Shown: positions 44,977 through 56,325, counted from the first letter of the stretch. The stretch is 64,000 bases of DNA from Strongylocentrotus droebachiensis (GCA_035222895.1 JAVYIG010001821.1:186001-250000), one strand, 5' to 3'. The notes: generated from the sequence alone by a model not told the origin. Numbers and translations are program-made.

Positions 44977-47900
44977 GTAAGGAAACTTAAATAAGCGATT
45001 TGCAGTCGGTACTGTAAGCATACACCTGTTATTGTTAAAGTACGATCTATTTCCACGGATACAGTCAAAACAAGATTGAGAATAAAAGGATGAATGAATA
45101 ACGATAGTTGTGACGCACATACAGATTGCAGAAATCTCGAGTTTATAAATGAGGCCTTCTTTCGGAGTAAAGAGAAGGTTTCTATTTATAGATCTAGTTC
45201 TTTCCATATATATTCAGGGCTTTGAAACAAAATCGGTAGAAACAGAACAGTGCAGTTTAATTTTCGTTGTTACTTTGGTATTATTATCAAACTTCTATTA
45301 ACATCATTCATATTAATAAGCTTGTGTAACTAATCGGTCATATTATCTCATCAGATAGGCCTATAATTATCAAGATATGTCAAAGAGTAATTTTGTTAGT
45401 ACAATCATGTAGTATTGAAATAAAAAGGCATTTTATTGTAAGCAATTGAGATTTGTTTGTATCGGCATTGCCATTGTGCCTCCCCCCTTGTTATGAAATC
45501 CTGGGTCTGCTCCGTATGTTAGGTAAGAACATGTCATCAGGGTCCCGTCTCATAAAGAGTTGCGATTACTCGCAACTTATTTGCAAATGATAATGATCGC
45601 AACTATGTACATAAGGGATAGAAGACTGCAAACTTGCGATTGATTGGAGGACTTGCGATTATTTCGGATCAATCACAACAATTTGTAAGACGGGGCCCAT
45701 ATATTATGTGAATATAATTATTATGTCAAGGGAAATTGTGTGAGAGACAAAAATGAAATATGTATTGTAATCAGAACTTCATAAGTATTAAAATCAAAAG
45801 ACGTTATGATCTACATTAATTTGCGATTGACCAGTGTTTACTTACAACCATTATAACCTTTGTATAATTTGATTTAAAAGCTGCTGAAAAGATATTGAAT
45901 GCCTATATCTCACTAGATAGAAAAAAGGGATATGCTGATACACATTTCGAAGCTATGATCATGCATTAATGCGCTATACTGTATAAGTCCATGTAGATGT
46001 CGTCATTTTATGGTGTTTTGTTAATGGTGCTCTGCATGTATCATGTTAACAAAAGATTCTGTCAAATAGAAGTTGGAATGTCAATGTTGAACATTGTTAA
46101 AACCTTTCAAGTCCAAACACAATGTTCGTGTATGTCGCATAGTGCAGCAGACATTATACAAATATCTTCATTTTATTTAGCATTGTAGTGTAGATTGCGT
46201 GATAACATTATCATGATTTGATACGTATCAAAGGTCGTGTTTACTATAGTGCATGGTTGTGATTAGATGTACAAAATGGTCATGTTATTCATGACACCAC
46301 TATATTGTGAATTGTAAACACATTTAAATTGACGATAAACTAAAATCAAGAATACAAAATACTTCATCGATTAATAACTAATTTTAATGTTAAAATGTTC
46401 TAGATATGTGTTGTTATCAATGAGAAGTGAAGTATATCGAATTGTATATGAATAAAAAACCTGTTATACAAACGGCTATCATTTGTTGGCAATAAAGAAT
46501 AAGATGTATAGGTGTATAGGCCTTTCAATTTTAGAATCATCCAAACTGTATTCAATTATTACGATTCCCTTTGATAATCTGGAAGTTATCAAAAACTAAA
46601 TACTTTATTGAATAGTAAAACGTTGCAATTACGACACTTTTTATTTCACCAGAAGTTTAACATAAATTAAATCTCATATAAGAATATATAGGCCTCAAAC
46701 ATTGGCACGATTCTTAAAATCGCGATCACTAGCTGGAAGCCTTGCATGTATATTATGTATTTTGTACCTGTAGTTAGGAATTAGGATATGTTAACCGTAG
46801 TAGCTTTTTAGAAGGTTATCTCGTTTTTATTTGAACCTTGAAGCTGGAAACCTTAGAATGTTCTTAATACTTTGTATTTCAGGAATTAGAGTATGATGTA
46901 AATCCTAAAAGCTTTTTTGACTGTTATCGATTTACTGCAAAGCTGGAAACCTTCAAATCTACTCTGTAGGCTCTATTGTTTAGAAATGACAATATAATGC
47001 AAACTCCGTCCTTTTTAGACTGTTTTATGGATATATTTGAACAATTTAGGTTTGATTGGTACCATACTCCGTGGGAGAGAACTAGATGTAAAGAAATCAT
47101 TCCATGAAAGGAAGATCGGTGAAGCGCTTATTATTATACAATTATTAATAGTAGAACTGGGGGGGGGGGGTCGTTTCACAAAGACTAGGATCGACTTTAA
47201 GTTGGACTTGAATATAGCAGGCCGCTCATGCCACTGTTTGCTCTCACCATTTACTGACATCGGTCTCTCAAGGGACGTCCAAATCATGGTCCCAAATCTA
47301 CAGAATTTATATTTGTTGATAATTGATTATCGAAGGAAAACATAATATTATCTAAAGATCATAATGTTGAGAGCAAACAGTGGCATGAACAGCCTGACAT
47401 AATTAAGCCCAAGTTAAAGTCGATCTTAGTCTTTGTGAAACACTCCCCAGATGTTTAGGATATTTATTTCGTCTCTTGAAAGTCGGAAGGCAATGAGTTA
47501 ACGCCCTTTTGGCTTTCAGTTAGCAAATTATTCTTTTATAGAGGAAACAAGATACTTCGAAGTTATACTATCCCGAATAGGCATCGCAATTATATGCAGG
47601 GCCTACACACAGAGTACTTTCCTGGTAGTATACATCCTAAAGTGAAGCTGAAAATGAGTAATGATACATAATGATTGATAATATTACTTTGATTTACCAA
47701 GGGAAGACTCATTCCCCGAGGGCCTTACCCCCCCCCCCCCCCCCCCCCCCCCCTCCCCCACCATTGCCAGGTACACGCCTGTCTGGGTCGGGAGGGACAA
47801 CATTTGTAAAAACAGCTCGTCCAAAGAGGTAACCACCGAGCAAGTATCGAACCCAGAACCTCTCGTGTCAGAGTGAAGAGCCTTCCAAACATAACCTCAC

Positions 47901-50900
47901 CAGTATACAACTGCTCTCTCACATACATTTAATTAATCCATGACATGTAAACAGAATACAAATACAAGAGTACGCTCTCTATATCATAAACGTTGTACAA
48001 ATGAGTTATTATTATTATTTGAAGGTTAGTTCATTGTCTACCGTCCTGCGCGAGAAGGATCTTGAATTTGTGACACGTGATTCACAGAAGCTCTGATGGA
48101 TTGAATGATGTGAGCGATAAGACATTATTGAAAACATGATGACACTAATGTGTTTGCCATCAAAGGGGGCGTTCATCCCGCTTATGTGTTTGACAGAGCC
48201 CCCTCGTGATGTGCATAGAAAAAACATAATGTAAACAAATGGAAAGATCATGTATGGGTTTATGATCCAACGCTTCCAGTCTGGTTTTTGGAACAATAGC
48301 GAATTTATAGGGGCCGCAACCACCTCCTACCCCCCCCCCCCCCACTCCTTTTAGTTTGAAACCATTTTGCATACACAATATTGAATTGTGTGCAAGCTGA
48401 ATCCAAAGAAAAGAATATGTCACATCATTCGAATAAACATCCTTTGTATGTACAGCCAAAAATAGATTGAAAATATATTTAAAAAAATAAAAATCATGAT
48501 TTTGTATAGCTGAGATTTGATTTGATTTATTTACCAACAGCAATACTTTCCATACATTTTATACAATAATTACATATACAGGAAGAGAAACTATTGGTTG
48601 GTAAAAGGGGCCAGATAATAGCACATGTGCTAGTCGAGCCTAACCCCTTAAACAGCTATTAAAACAAAGTATTTTGATACAAATCAGTTTAGAAAACGTA
48701 ACAAAACAAAAAATAATGAATTTACTTTTACAATCGATACTTAGAAAAAACAAGAATCAGTACTCAACAATGTCTTACAATATACAAACTAATAATGTAA
48801 AATATGAATTATGAATTGTGTACACTTGATATTTCATTGATGACTTATTCAACAAATGACTTGTAACAGAATTCCGAAACCTATTTCTAGACCTTGTCAA
48901 TCTGACATCAACAGGTAATATATTCCAAAATTCACTGCCCACAAAAGACAAAGAAAATTGACCTTGTGTCGTTCTTAATTTTGGAAGACGTAATTGTCCA
49001 TCTTCTTGCATGCCTTTATGTCAGTGGGTGCTTTTGTTTCAAAAATCAAGATTTGAATTATATATATGTAGAAAAGAATTTAAAAAGAGAAGTTTGATGG
49101 ATGAGATGACACCGGTGCACCTCAAAGGTTGTATGCATGAGTGATTTGAGTGAGTGGGCATGTTGTTGGTTGGTTGGTTCTTCGTTTAGATGGCGCTCTT
49201 CAATCTCAAAGATTATTTGCGCCAGTCAATTTCGTGTATAGCTTTGGCGTGGGCTTTGGCGTGGGCATGTGTGAAACTTAATCTTTACAACACAGAGGGC
49301 GTCAATAACACAGTTGTCGTGGTACACCAAGAGTTCATCTCCTTTTATTTAAGTTTCCGTAATTATAAGGTTCATCTAGTTGCACAATAACATGCAACTC
49401 TTTCCTTATAGCAGTTTTCAAAGACATATGATATACATTCGATCAATAGTTTTTAGTAATCTTTTGCTAATTTCTTTGTTACTTATTTCTCAAGATTTCG
49501 CCGTATTATCTGAGGAGTATTTTTTCCCCCAATAGGTCATCAGATATTCTGTATACTCTGTGTTCCGAAAGTTTGTTTTCTTTTTATAATCAATCCCTAA
49601 TTTCGAATTGCTTACTTTTTTTCCAGACTCCGTTTCGATTACCAGGATATGACGACAGGTATCCCGACGATGAGGATAACGACGATTTCAAGGGGCATAC
49701 GAGAGGTAGAAACAATATCTTGACTCCTTATTTTCGTAATAACCTTTCTAAATGGTCCTTAAATGACAACCTTGATTCTAATGTTAAGTCATAATGAATA
49801 ATAATATCTCTTCTTTCTAACCCTCACTCTCTCATTACCTCGCCTCTCTCTCTCTTTCTAACCCTCAATCTATCTCTCTCTCTCTCTCTCTCTCTCTCAT
49901 CTCAATCTTCCACAAGAACCTGAAAATCCTCATGATCAAAATTCACAATCTTCTAATGTTTTAACCATTTTAATGATTGTATCTGATTATTGTATTGCCA
50001 TTTTGCTATGTTTATCAGTTTTACTAACTTTTGTACTATTTTGTAACATCTTCATTTGTAGGCTCATATGGGCACTATACAAATCTAAATTCTATTAATA
50101 AATTTCAATGCTTATCTATCTATTTATCTTTGTCTCTATATTTCCTTTTTCTTTTGTTTCTGTAGAGAGAAGGTCCACCAATAGTCAGGCAGCTTCACGA
50201 GGGCGTGTAGTGCACACTCGGATGAGGCAAGGTATTGACTCGATTTCATTTTATTTGATGTCATTTGATTTGATTTGATTTGATTTGATGTGATGTTGCT
50301 GAACTTACTGTTACGTGATGTTATCATGTGATATTTAATATGGTATGATTTTAAGTGATTCGATTTTCATTGGATTTGATTTGATTGGATGAGATGCGAT
50401 GTGAAATGATATGGTATTATTGGATTGGAATGAATTTGATTGATTTTATTTCATTCGATTTTTGGTGATATGATGTGATGTTATTAGTTTGAAATGGTTT
50501 GAATTTTATTAGTAAACTTCATTCATATACATAAACATTTTGTTTCACGAAATCGGTTTGATGTGATACGATGTTAATGACCTTGAGGTTACGTGATAGA
50601 TATGATGACATTAGTATCATATTTTATAAGATGTGATTTGATTTTGTGAGATATCATGTGATTTGGCTTAATTCTACAATTTTATATATGATTTTCTTCT
50701 ATCATTTGATTCCATGTGATTTGATTTGAATTAATTTTATTTAATTTTAAATTATGTTATTTGATGTGATGTGGTGTGTCCTGTTCTGGTATTTGATTGG
50801 ATCGATTGATTTTATTTTATTTTATTTATTTTATTCTATTTTATTCTATTTTATTGATTGTGTTGCTTTGATTTGAAGTTATATGATGTGATGTTGTAAG

Positions 50901-52442
50901 ATTTCATGTGATATGATGTCGTGTAATGTCATCTGATTTGATTTGGTATGTTTTGAATTTGATTTATTATGACTTTTTTCGACGAAAAAAAAAGCTAATT
51001 CTATTCTTTTTGTCACATTTGTTCTATTTCGCTCTTTTCTGCTGTAGAAGGACAGCCATCAGCACATGTGGTTCCTCTTATCTCCCCTAACACGCAACAA
51101 AACAACAACTTCTATCCCACAAGTGAGTTCAGATGAATATCAATTTACAAATTCTGATTTTGTCAATTCCAAGCGTTACGGACATTTCTAGAGAATTTCA
51201 ATTGTGAACAAATTAAATCATGGGCATTCTAATCTACTTGTTAATGATATAATGTATTAACTAATATATAATTTCACAACAGTTGAGTTTGATGTTAACC
51301 ATTCATCAAATTTATGAAATATTGAGCTTTGTTAGAGAATGTACAAAAGCGTCTCATGGCTATGACTGACATCAAACCGAGGAGAAGAAACATTTTGTGT
51401 CATACCGCAAAAGTTTACAAATCAGACGGTTTTTGGCGGTGTGACTTAGGTATAAACATTACGGAGTGTAAATGGTTTGATTTATTTTGAATACCTTTAT
51501 GTTGCGATCTTCTTCACTATCAGGAACTATACAAAAGTAGGGAATCGGCATGATAATAGTTGAAGAGAAGGATCTATTTTTGACAAGAAAGACTAACACA
51601 ATCGCAACCACTTTCGAAAACTTCAACGCCCTACTCAAAGTCCCCCAAAAATGTTGTTTAATATGTCACTTTAAAGATCGCTCATTTCGAAAGGTGACAT
51701 ACAAGATTTGGCTTAGGTTGATTTTTCGAAAGTGGTTGCGATCCGTTTCCTTTCATTCGTATTGGTCAGTAATCATCGTTAAGACGGAGGATTGAGGAAT
51801 AAATTTGAGAAGTCTAGACATGGATCTTTGCCTTGTTGTAGGGGTGCCTTGGTCTCGTTGCTACGTCAACGGACTGTGTATAACATGGTTCGCTGTTTAG
51901 TCCCGTCGCAGCCCTAAATTTCCTTTGGCAAGAAATTAATTTCAATAACATTTGCCACTCTCCACCCAGGTTAAGTAAATGGGTACCATTTAGGAAAACA
52001 AGCCTTAAATGAGTTAGCGCCTATGTCGGCTCAGCTACAGCCGAGGTAATAATGTGATACTTTGTAGGGTATAGTTCCTGCGCTATGTAAATGGACAAAT
52101 TACTATTCGTTGTTATTATTGTTATCATTATTATTATATCTCCATCTTTTATCAGGTGCATGGTTCGTGTGGACGGATCAAGAGGACAGGATCTCCCATG
52201 CAAGCATCCCTCTACACAGTACGGGTAAATTCCTGCTAGCTCCTCACTCGGGCTACTACTTCATCTACAGCCAAGTCACACTGGAGTCGTGCAACAATGG
52301 TTCGCGGGATTCCAGTGGACGAGGACATAGTCTCTATGTGAAAACCTCGTGTGGGATTGGCGAGGAGCAGGAGTTGACTCATACAGTTACAACTCCGTAA
52401 GTAGACACAAATGTTCACCAACAACGGTTTGATAGATAGATA

Positions 52443-52503
<61 letters not shown>

Positions 52504-54165
52504 CTTCATTGATTGATTGGTTGATTGATTGATTGGTTGATTGCTTCATTGATTGATTGGTTAATTGCTTCATTGATTGATTGGTTAATTGATTGATTAA
52601 TTGATTTATTTATTTATTTATTGATTGATTGATTGATTGAATGGTTGAATGATTGATTGGTTGAATGATTGATTGATTGGTTAATTGATTAGCCGAGGGT
52701 ATAGCCTGTACATTGTTAGGGAAGGGGAAAATAAGCAGCAATTGACAAATTGATTATTTCATTTTGTAAATTGATTTGTAAACTTTTACCAATGAAAAAA
52801 TAATTTCCGAATGGACAATGAAAAAACAATTTCCGAATTGACAATGAAATAATTTCAATTTTCTAATTTCTAATTTCTAATTTGAATTGAATTTGAATTT
52901 ATTTTCTTTCGCAACATACAAATAAAATTACTATTCAGCAATGCATCATAATAAACAAATAAAACAATTTTTTTTTGTTTTAATGTGTATACAATATAAA
53001 CATAATAAAGGATGACATTAAAAGAAATTTAACTGATAACACAATACAAAGAATTATTTATTAAGAAAGTGGCAGAAGAAGAAGGGCTTTTACAATCAGC
53101 GATTGTTTGATAGCCTGTGGAAAAGAGAAGGGAGTGATGATAAACAAATCAAAACATAATCCGGTGATGTTGACTATTGATGGTAGTGATGATGGTGGAA
53201 ATGAAAAAATGATATTGAAAATATGTCTGACACAGAGAGCTTATATACATGTAAGTATTTAGGAGTTATGAAATATAGTGATGGATGTTTTATAGGAATC
53301 TGAAAATGATATTGAATATTAATTCAGCACTGGGAAAAGATCAAATAATGTACTCTGATAGAAATGCTTTTTCGGATTGAATTTAAATGAATTTAGGGTT
53401 TTACATGATTTTATTGAGTCTGGGAGTACATTCCATGGACCATGATGTCTTATTGATTTATGCAGGATCAATAATTTAGGATGTATCAAATAAAAGTTTA
53501 ATAAATTCCGAATAGGGGAAGAATGGATATTGTTATTCAGCGCAAAATTCCAAATTGACTTATACCATCACAACTCTATAAGTAAAATAATAATTGATGG
53601 TTTGATTACTAATACTATTTGGATCGTCAGTTGGTTGATTGATTACTAAATGGTTCGTTAGTTGGTTGATATCATTGATTGATTGATTGACTAATTAATT
53701 GATCGATTACTTGATAGATTGATTGATTGTTTGATTTCTGGATGATTCGAAAATTAATTGCTTGACTGGTCAGCGATTAGTTTAGGTTACGCAAATTTGA
53801 ATGATAATAGTCGCATGATAAAGAGAAAGACCCTTTACTTGGCTCGCTCGGTAAAGGTAATAAGTTTATGGACTGAATATTTAATCAGATGACTGATTCT
53901 CTTTAATCTATTTACGTTTTCTTTCCATCCCTTTATCTTCGCATGCAGGTATAACAGGAACTTATTCTGTACTTATGACACTGGTTACATCGGTGGTGTA
54001 TACTACCTTGAGCAGCACGACCATGTAGGAGTCAAACCGTTCGTCCCCCCAGGATTCTTGCAGTCTCGTATCTTCCTCAAACTAAGCAACTCATACTTCG
54101 GCATGATCCTGATTTCTAAATTCCCACAAGGAACACAGCGCCGCTGTCATCCTCGTTCGTCTTAA
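44626..54165 (+). CDS. TNF-superfamily ligand, complete six-exon gene (342 aa)
   Basis: Exons 44626-44976, 49627-49705, 50166-50231, 51048-51122, 52156-52396 and 53949-54165 join in frame (1029 nt with stop). Order: cytoplasmic tail 1-53; membrane segment about 54-75 (RTIVLCVLALAVCAGFVMLY), so a type II protein; short heptad-like stalk 76-90; acidic linker 118-140; RERR at 143-146, a canonical furin site; TNF homology domain about 171-330 with AHVVPL, GYYFIYSQ, GGVYYLEQHDHVGV and NSYFGMILI. Cysteines lie at about 236, 256, 278 and 337. Known of the family: trimeric ligand for TNF-receptor-family proteins, membrane-bound or shed. The SCNN before the second cysteine recalls FasL, but I cannot place the subgroup. 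It lies in the same orientation as the EDA-like gene 30 kb upstream. The start has good context (AAAGATGG). Confidence 0.88.
45539..45705. mobile_element. MITE-like inverted-repeat element (GTCTCATAAAG type)
   Basis: Left end GGGTCCCGTCTCATAAAGAG; right end, inverted, reads GGGCCCCGTCTTACAAATTG. A subterminal hairpin GTTGCGATTACTCGCAAC lies just inside the left end. About 165 bp in intron 1 of the TNF ligand gene. Confidence 0.7.
47157..47452. mobile_element. MITE-like element with ~75-bp inverted arms
   Basis: Left arm from 47171: CGTTTCACAAAGACTAGGAT, CGACTTTAAGTTGGACTTGA and GCCACTGTTTGCTCTCA. The right arm 47372-47452 is the inverse with a few mismatches. A G run marks the left end. Two ORFs on opposite strands across it are by-products. 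A half copy is at 36164-36235. Confidence 0.8.
47800..47925 (-). mobile_element. Possible tRNA-like SINE head
   Basis: Minus strand reads ACTGGTGAGGTTATGTTTGG (box A-like) and, about 40 bases on, TTCTGGGTTCGATACTTGCT (box B-like GGTTCGATAC). The sequence ends at a 26-base C run at 47728-47753. Not a functional tRNA: no complete cloverleaf is apparent. Confidence 0.4.
48512..49020 (-). mobile_element. LINE fragment, minus strand: reverse transcriptase C-terminus
   Basis: The minus strand 49020-48775 encodes LRLPKLRTTQGQFSLSFVGS, then EFWNILPVDVRLTRSRNRFR and NSVTSHLLNKSS. This is the typical end of a CR1/L2-like reverse transcriptase. The 3' untranslated part continues to about 48512, where TTTATTTGATTTGATTT marks the tail region in inverted form. 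It lies in intron 1 of the TNF ligand gene, antisense to it. Confidence 0.8.
49627..49705 (+). CDS. TNF ligand exon 2: acidic stalk linker
   Basis: Acceptor TTTTTTCCAG|ACTC and donor GAGAG|GTAGAA bound 79 nt, phase 0 in and 1 out. It reads TPFRLPGYDDRYPDDEDNDD then FKGHTR, a strongly acidic, probably flexible linker. The leftover G joins AG of exon 3 to create glutamate inside the furin motif RERR. Confidence 0.75.
49845..49900 (+). repeat. (CT)n microsatellite in TNF ligand intron 2
   Basis: Two CTCT runs separated by TTTCTAACCCTCAATCTAT, soon after exon 2. Confidence 0.85.
49930..50112 (+). mobile_element. Possible LINE 3' tail in TNF ligand intron 2
   Basis: Sequence with GTAGGCTCATATGGGCACTA, then TACAAATCTAAATTCTATTA and ATAAATTTCAATGC. 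The layout (GC-tinged box, then AATAAAT tail) matches LINE 3' ends seen elsewhere here. Confidence 0.4.
50166..50231 (+). CDS. TNF ligand exon 3: furin site and basic linker
   Basis: Acceptor GTTTCTGTAG|AGAG and donor GGCAAG|GTATTG bound 66 nt, phase 1 on both sides. With the base from exon 2 it gives ERRSTNSQAASRGRV, then VHTRMRQ. Joined to exon 2 the sequence is HTRERRS, a canonical R-X-R-R furin site that exists only in the spliced message. Confidence 0.75.
50230..50960 (+). repeat. Degenerate TGATT/TTGAT-rich stretch in TNF ligand intron 3
   Basis: Many copies of TTTGATTTGATTTGATTTGA and GATGTGATGT variants over about 700 bp, covering nearly all of the intron between exons 3 and 4. Confidence 0.75.
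51048..51122 (+). CDS. TNF ligand exon 4: start of TNF homology domain
   Basis: Acceptor TGCTGTAG|AAGG and donor CACAA|GTGAGT bound 75 nt, phase 1 on both sides. It reads EGQPSAHVVPLISPN then TQQNNNFYPT. PSAHVVPL is the usual first beta strand of a TNF homology domain. The three consecutive short phase-1 exons resemble the stalk exons of other TNF ligands and could be skipped without a frame change. Confidence 0.75.
51590..51755. mobile_element. Inverted-repeat element, TTTTCGAA family
   Basis: Left arm ACACAATCGCAACCACTTTC then GAAAACTTCAAC; right arm GGTTGATTTTTCGAAAGTGG then TTGCGATCCG. Same family as 42921-43104, in intron 4 of the TNF ligand gene. Confidence 0.65.
51837..52140 (+). mobile_element. 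Degraded tRNA-derived SINE, plus strand
   Basis: Plus strand: GGTGCCTTGGTCTCGTTGCT and ACGTCAACGGACTGTG (head), then TTGGCAAGAAATTAATTTCA, CACTCTCCACCCAGG and AAATGGGTACC (body), ending near an (ATT)n-like run at 52109-52138. It lies directly before exon 5 of the TNF ligand gene, so its tail contributes to the sequence upstream of that splice acceptor. Confidence 0.6.
52156..52396 (+). CDS. TNF ligand exon 5: core of TNF homology domain
   Basis: Acceptor CTTTTATCAG|GTGC and donor AACTCC|GTAAGT bound 241 nt (phase 1 in, 2 out). The product contains AWFVWTDQEDRI, FLLAPHSGYYFIYSQVTLES, CNNGSRDSSGRG, SLYVKTSCGIGEEQ and ELTHTVTT. GYYFIYSQVTLES is a diagnostic TNF-family strand. Unlike the EDA-like gene, no intron interrupts the sequence after YSQ. 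Confidence 0.92.
52436..52692 (+). repeat. (GATT)n tetranucleotide array
   Basis: Long run of GATT with GGTT and CATT variants and a short TATT segment. It starts 40 bp after the donor of exon 5 of the TNF ligand gene. Confidence 0.9.
52868..53567 (-). mobile_element. LINE fragment, minus strand: reverse transcriptase C-terminus and 3' UTR
   Basis: The minus strand from 53567 to the stop at 53321-53319 reads NIHSSPIRNLLNFYLI, then KSIRHHGPWNVLPDSIKSCK and TLNSFKFNPKKHF. The pattern (IH...TRN, IR..GP..WN.LPD.IK, L.SFK..LKKH) is that of CR1-like reverse transcriptase ends. Downstream AT-rich sequence to about 52868 would be its 3' untranslated region. It lies in the last intron of the TNF ligand gene. 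Confidence 0.75.
53949..54165 (+). CDS. TNF ligand exon 6: end of TNF homology domain
   Basis: Acceptor TTCGCATGCAG|GTAT, phase 2 in, 71 whole codons then TAA at 54163-54165. It reads YNRNLFCTYDTGYIGGVYYL, EQHDHVGVKPFVPPGF, then IFLKLSNSYFGMILI and a tail SKFPQGTQRRCHPRSS. GGVYYLEQHDHVGV and NSYFGMILI are the two closing strands of the fold. The basic tail with one cysteine goes about a dozen residues beyond the domain, which is unusual for this family. Confidence 0.92.
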
Positions 54166-56132
54166 GTTGCGTTGATCTTGTCTCCTCTACGTTTTAGAGA
54201 CCCTTATTTATTGTTCATCTTGATCGTCACGAGCTTTAAAGTACTAAATAACCCCCAATACCCTTTGCACACAAAGCGTTATCTGTTTGACGCATGAATG
54301 TGTCAGCGAGTGTTGCTGTCTTTGACGCACCGTATGAGAGTTGGATCGTACACAAAGTGATTGCTAAAACAGTGGTTTGAATTATTGGCTTACGGGCTAA
54401 TTGCCGTAGCATGCTTGATTGACGCAGGCAATAACGCAATCCAATTGACGCTCTATATGCATTGGGCCTTAAGGATCACCTATTTATTAGCTGCAGATAT
54501 TCAACGATTCATCCTTTTTGAATTCTCGTCAACCAGGAGAGCATTCTATAGAATTTATTTGAGAAGGCAATTTCTTTACCAATTTTACACGAGTGTTTTG
54601 CATGGAATACATCTTTTAAAACACAATTTTTTAAAGAAATATTTGACAGGAATCTGTTTAATTTATTAGAAGGTTATTCTTGACATTTTCAAGAGGTGAA
54701 ATTGAAGAAGACATGAAATGTAAGAATTTTGTTTTTTTTAATATCGAGGGAAACCCAATTGCGACGCGATGCCGAGTTCGCCCTGGTGCCGAATTCGCCC
54801 TTGGGTCGAGTTTGCCCTGGGGTCGAGTTAAACAGACACCTTTTGTATGCATCTTTATAATGAAAATTGTGCTCTCTATCATGCTTCTTAAACTTATATG
54901 TTCTTTGTTTATTTATTATTTCATATTATGCTTGATATTCCTTGAAACTACACAGTTGTTATTGACTTGTCTCCGTTAAATTTCAAATTGTTATTCCTAT
55001 AATTGTATTGGATTTCGTTCAGGATCGAAAAGAATTATTTGTGTGTTACCATGCATTGAACATAAGTGCACCTTATTTTTTCAACGGCTACATGACATCT
55101 AATATGAAATGTAAACAGTGTTATTGTATAATAAAATGTATATGAACTTTACATATATTGACTGCATAAAAATCATTGATCGTTTATATAGAACAAAGCA
55201 GCTTATGACATATATTTAAATATTAATTGAGATACATTGAAGGTAATTACATTTTTCTTTCTGATTGTACAATATCTTAATTGATTCGCAGATAGTAATA
55301 ATTTCGTACTCTTGAATGTGTTTTTTTATTAAAGCATTACTGTACTAGAAAGCACCATCGAGAAAAAACCTCTAGCGCCATCTCAGGTCAGCTGTAGGTA
55401 GTATGGTCCTGTAACTCGATGTTTCCCGAGCTGCGCTGTTGGTTCTCGCTTCTCCGTCCCATGTTTGCGAAGTGGAAATTAGGTCATATAGGGTTGTCCA
55501 GTTGACTATAAAAGCTCATCAGTTCCGTGTCGCTTTAAATGTAGATTACCTACCTAATGTCACTGTTTATTTGTTGCTGTGTTTGTTAATTTGTGTTGCT
55601 GTGATGTTCTTCAGGTTGGGATATTTTAATTCAACAAATGATATCAGGTATTTGGTATAAGAGGCTGTGAGATTGAAGATTTAAAAATCTTTTTCGTTGG
55701 GATTCACGGAGGCAGGGCTCGGAGTAGTAAATCTAAAATATTTTCCTATTATGTGATTGTGATATATTTTAGTCCTTTATTTTGTGAAATTATGAACAAT
55801 AAATTATGTTCGTTTATAAAACGATAAAAAAAGCTTTGTTATAATATGATGCAGTTTTGTACAAACTATTTTGTGTACGAAAAAGAATTGGAGTTTTTAG
55901 AAATAAAATCAAACAAAACAAAAAACAAACAAAATTACCTCCAGTCGTCTAAAACCGATCGATTAATAAATTAGGTTCGGAATCAGTTTGATGATATAAG
56001 TGAGGTATAGGCCTATGCCGTTTTGCTGATATTTTTACTAGAATTATCCATAAATGTATACCGTATGCTTACTAAATATTGGTACTTGCATCGAAGAGAA
56101 ACAAGTTTAAAACTAAAAGAGTCATGCAGGAG
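54166..56132. other. 3' flank of TNF ligand gene
   Basis: Includes the 3' untranslated region. A short tandem repeat of ~17 bp (GCCGAGTTCGCCCTGGT, GCCGAATTCGCCCTTGGG, TCGAGTTTGCCCTGGGG) lies at 54770-54826. The 55.1-55.8 kb stretch has several AATAAA-like signals. Confidence 0.4.
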
Positions 56133-56325
56133 ATAAACTTGGTCGCAAGCATTTTCGAGAAATCAAGCTAATTCTATTTCAATACATTTTTGTATCACTG
56201 CTTGAAATTTGCAAACATTACAATCATTTCATAATCTGAACAAGATTTGGATAGGATATTAAAAAGGGTAATGAAATTGCACTTGAGTTGATTTCTCAAA
56301 AGACTTTGCGACCGTCTTTACCTCT
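56133..56325. mobile_element. Inverted-repeat element, TTTTCGAA family
   Basis: Left arm ACTTGGTCGCAAGCATTTTC then GAGAAATCAA; right arm TTGATTTCTCAAAAGACTTT then GCGACCGTC. Same family, more diverged. Confidence 0.55.

Larger units (their letters stand above)
44977..49626. other. TNF ligand intron 1
   Basis: 4.65 kb. Holds two MITE-like elements (45539, 47157), a possible SINE head (47800) beside a 26-base C run (47728-47753), and an antisense LINE fragment (48512-49020). No further exon recognised. Confidence 0.6.

Noticed and set aside
47800..47925. Functional tRNA gene
   Set aside because: Box-like motifs are present but stems do not form a full cloverleaf; SINE-type debris is more likely. 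The same applies to 3150-3222, 25560-25643 and 56619-56680.
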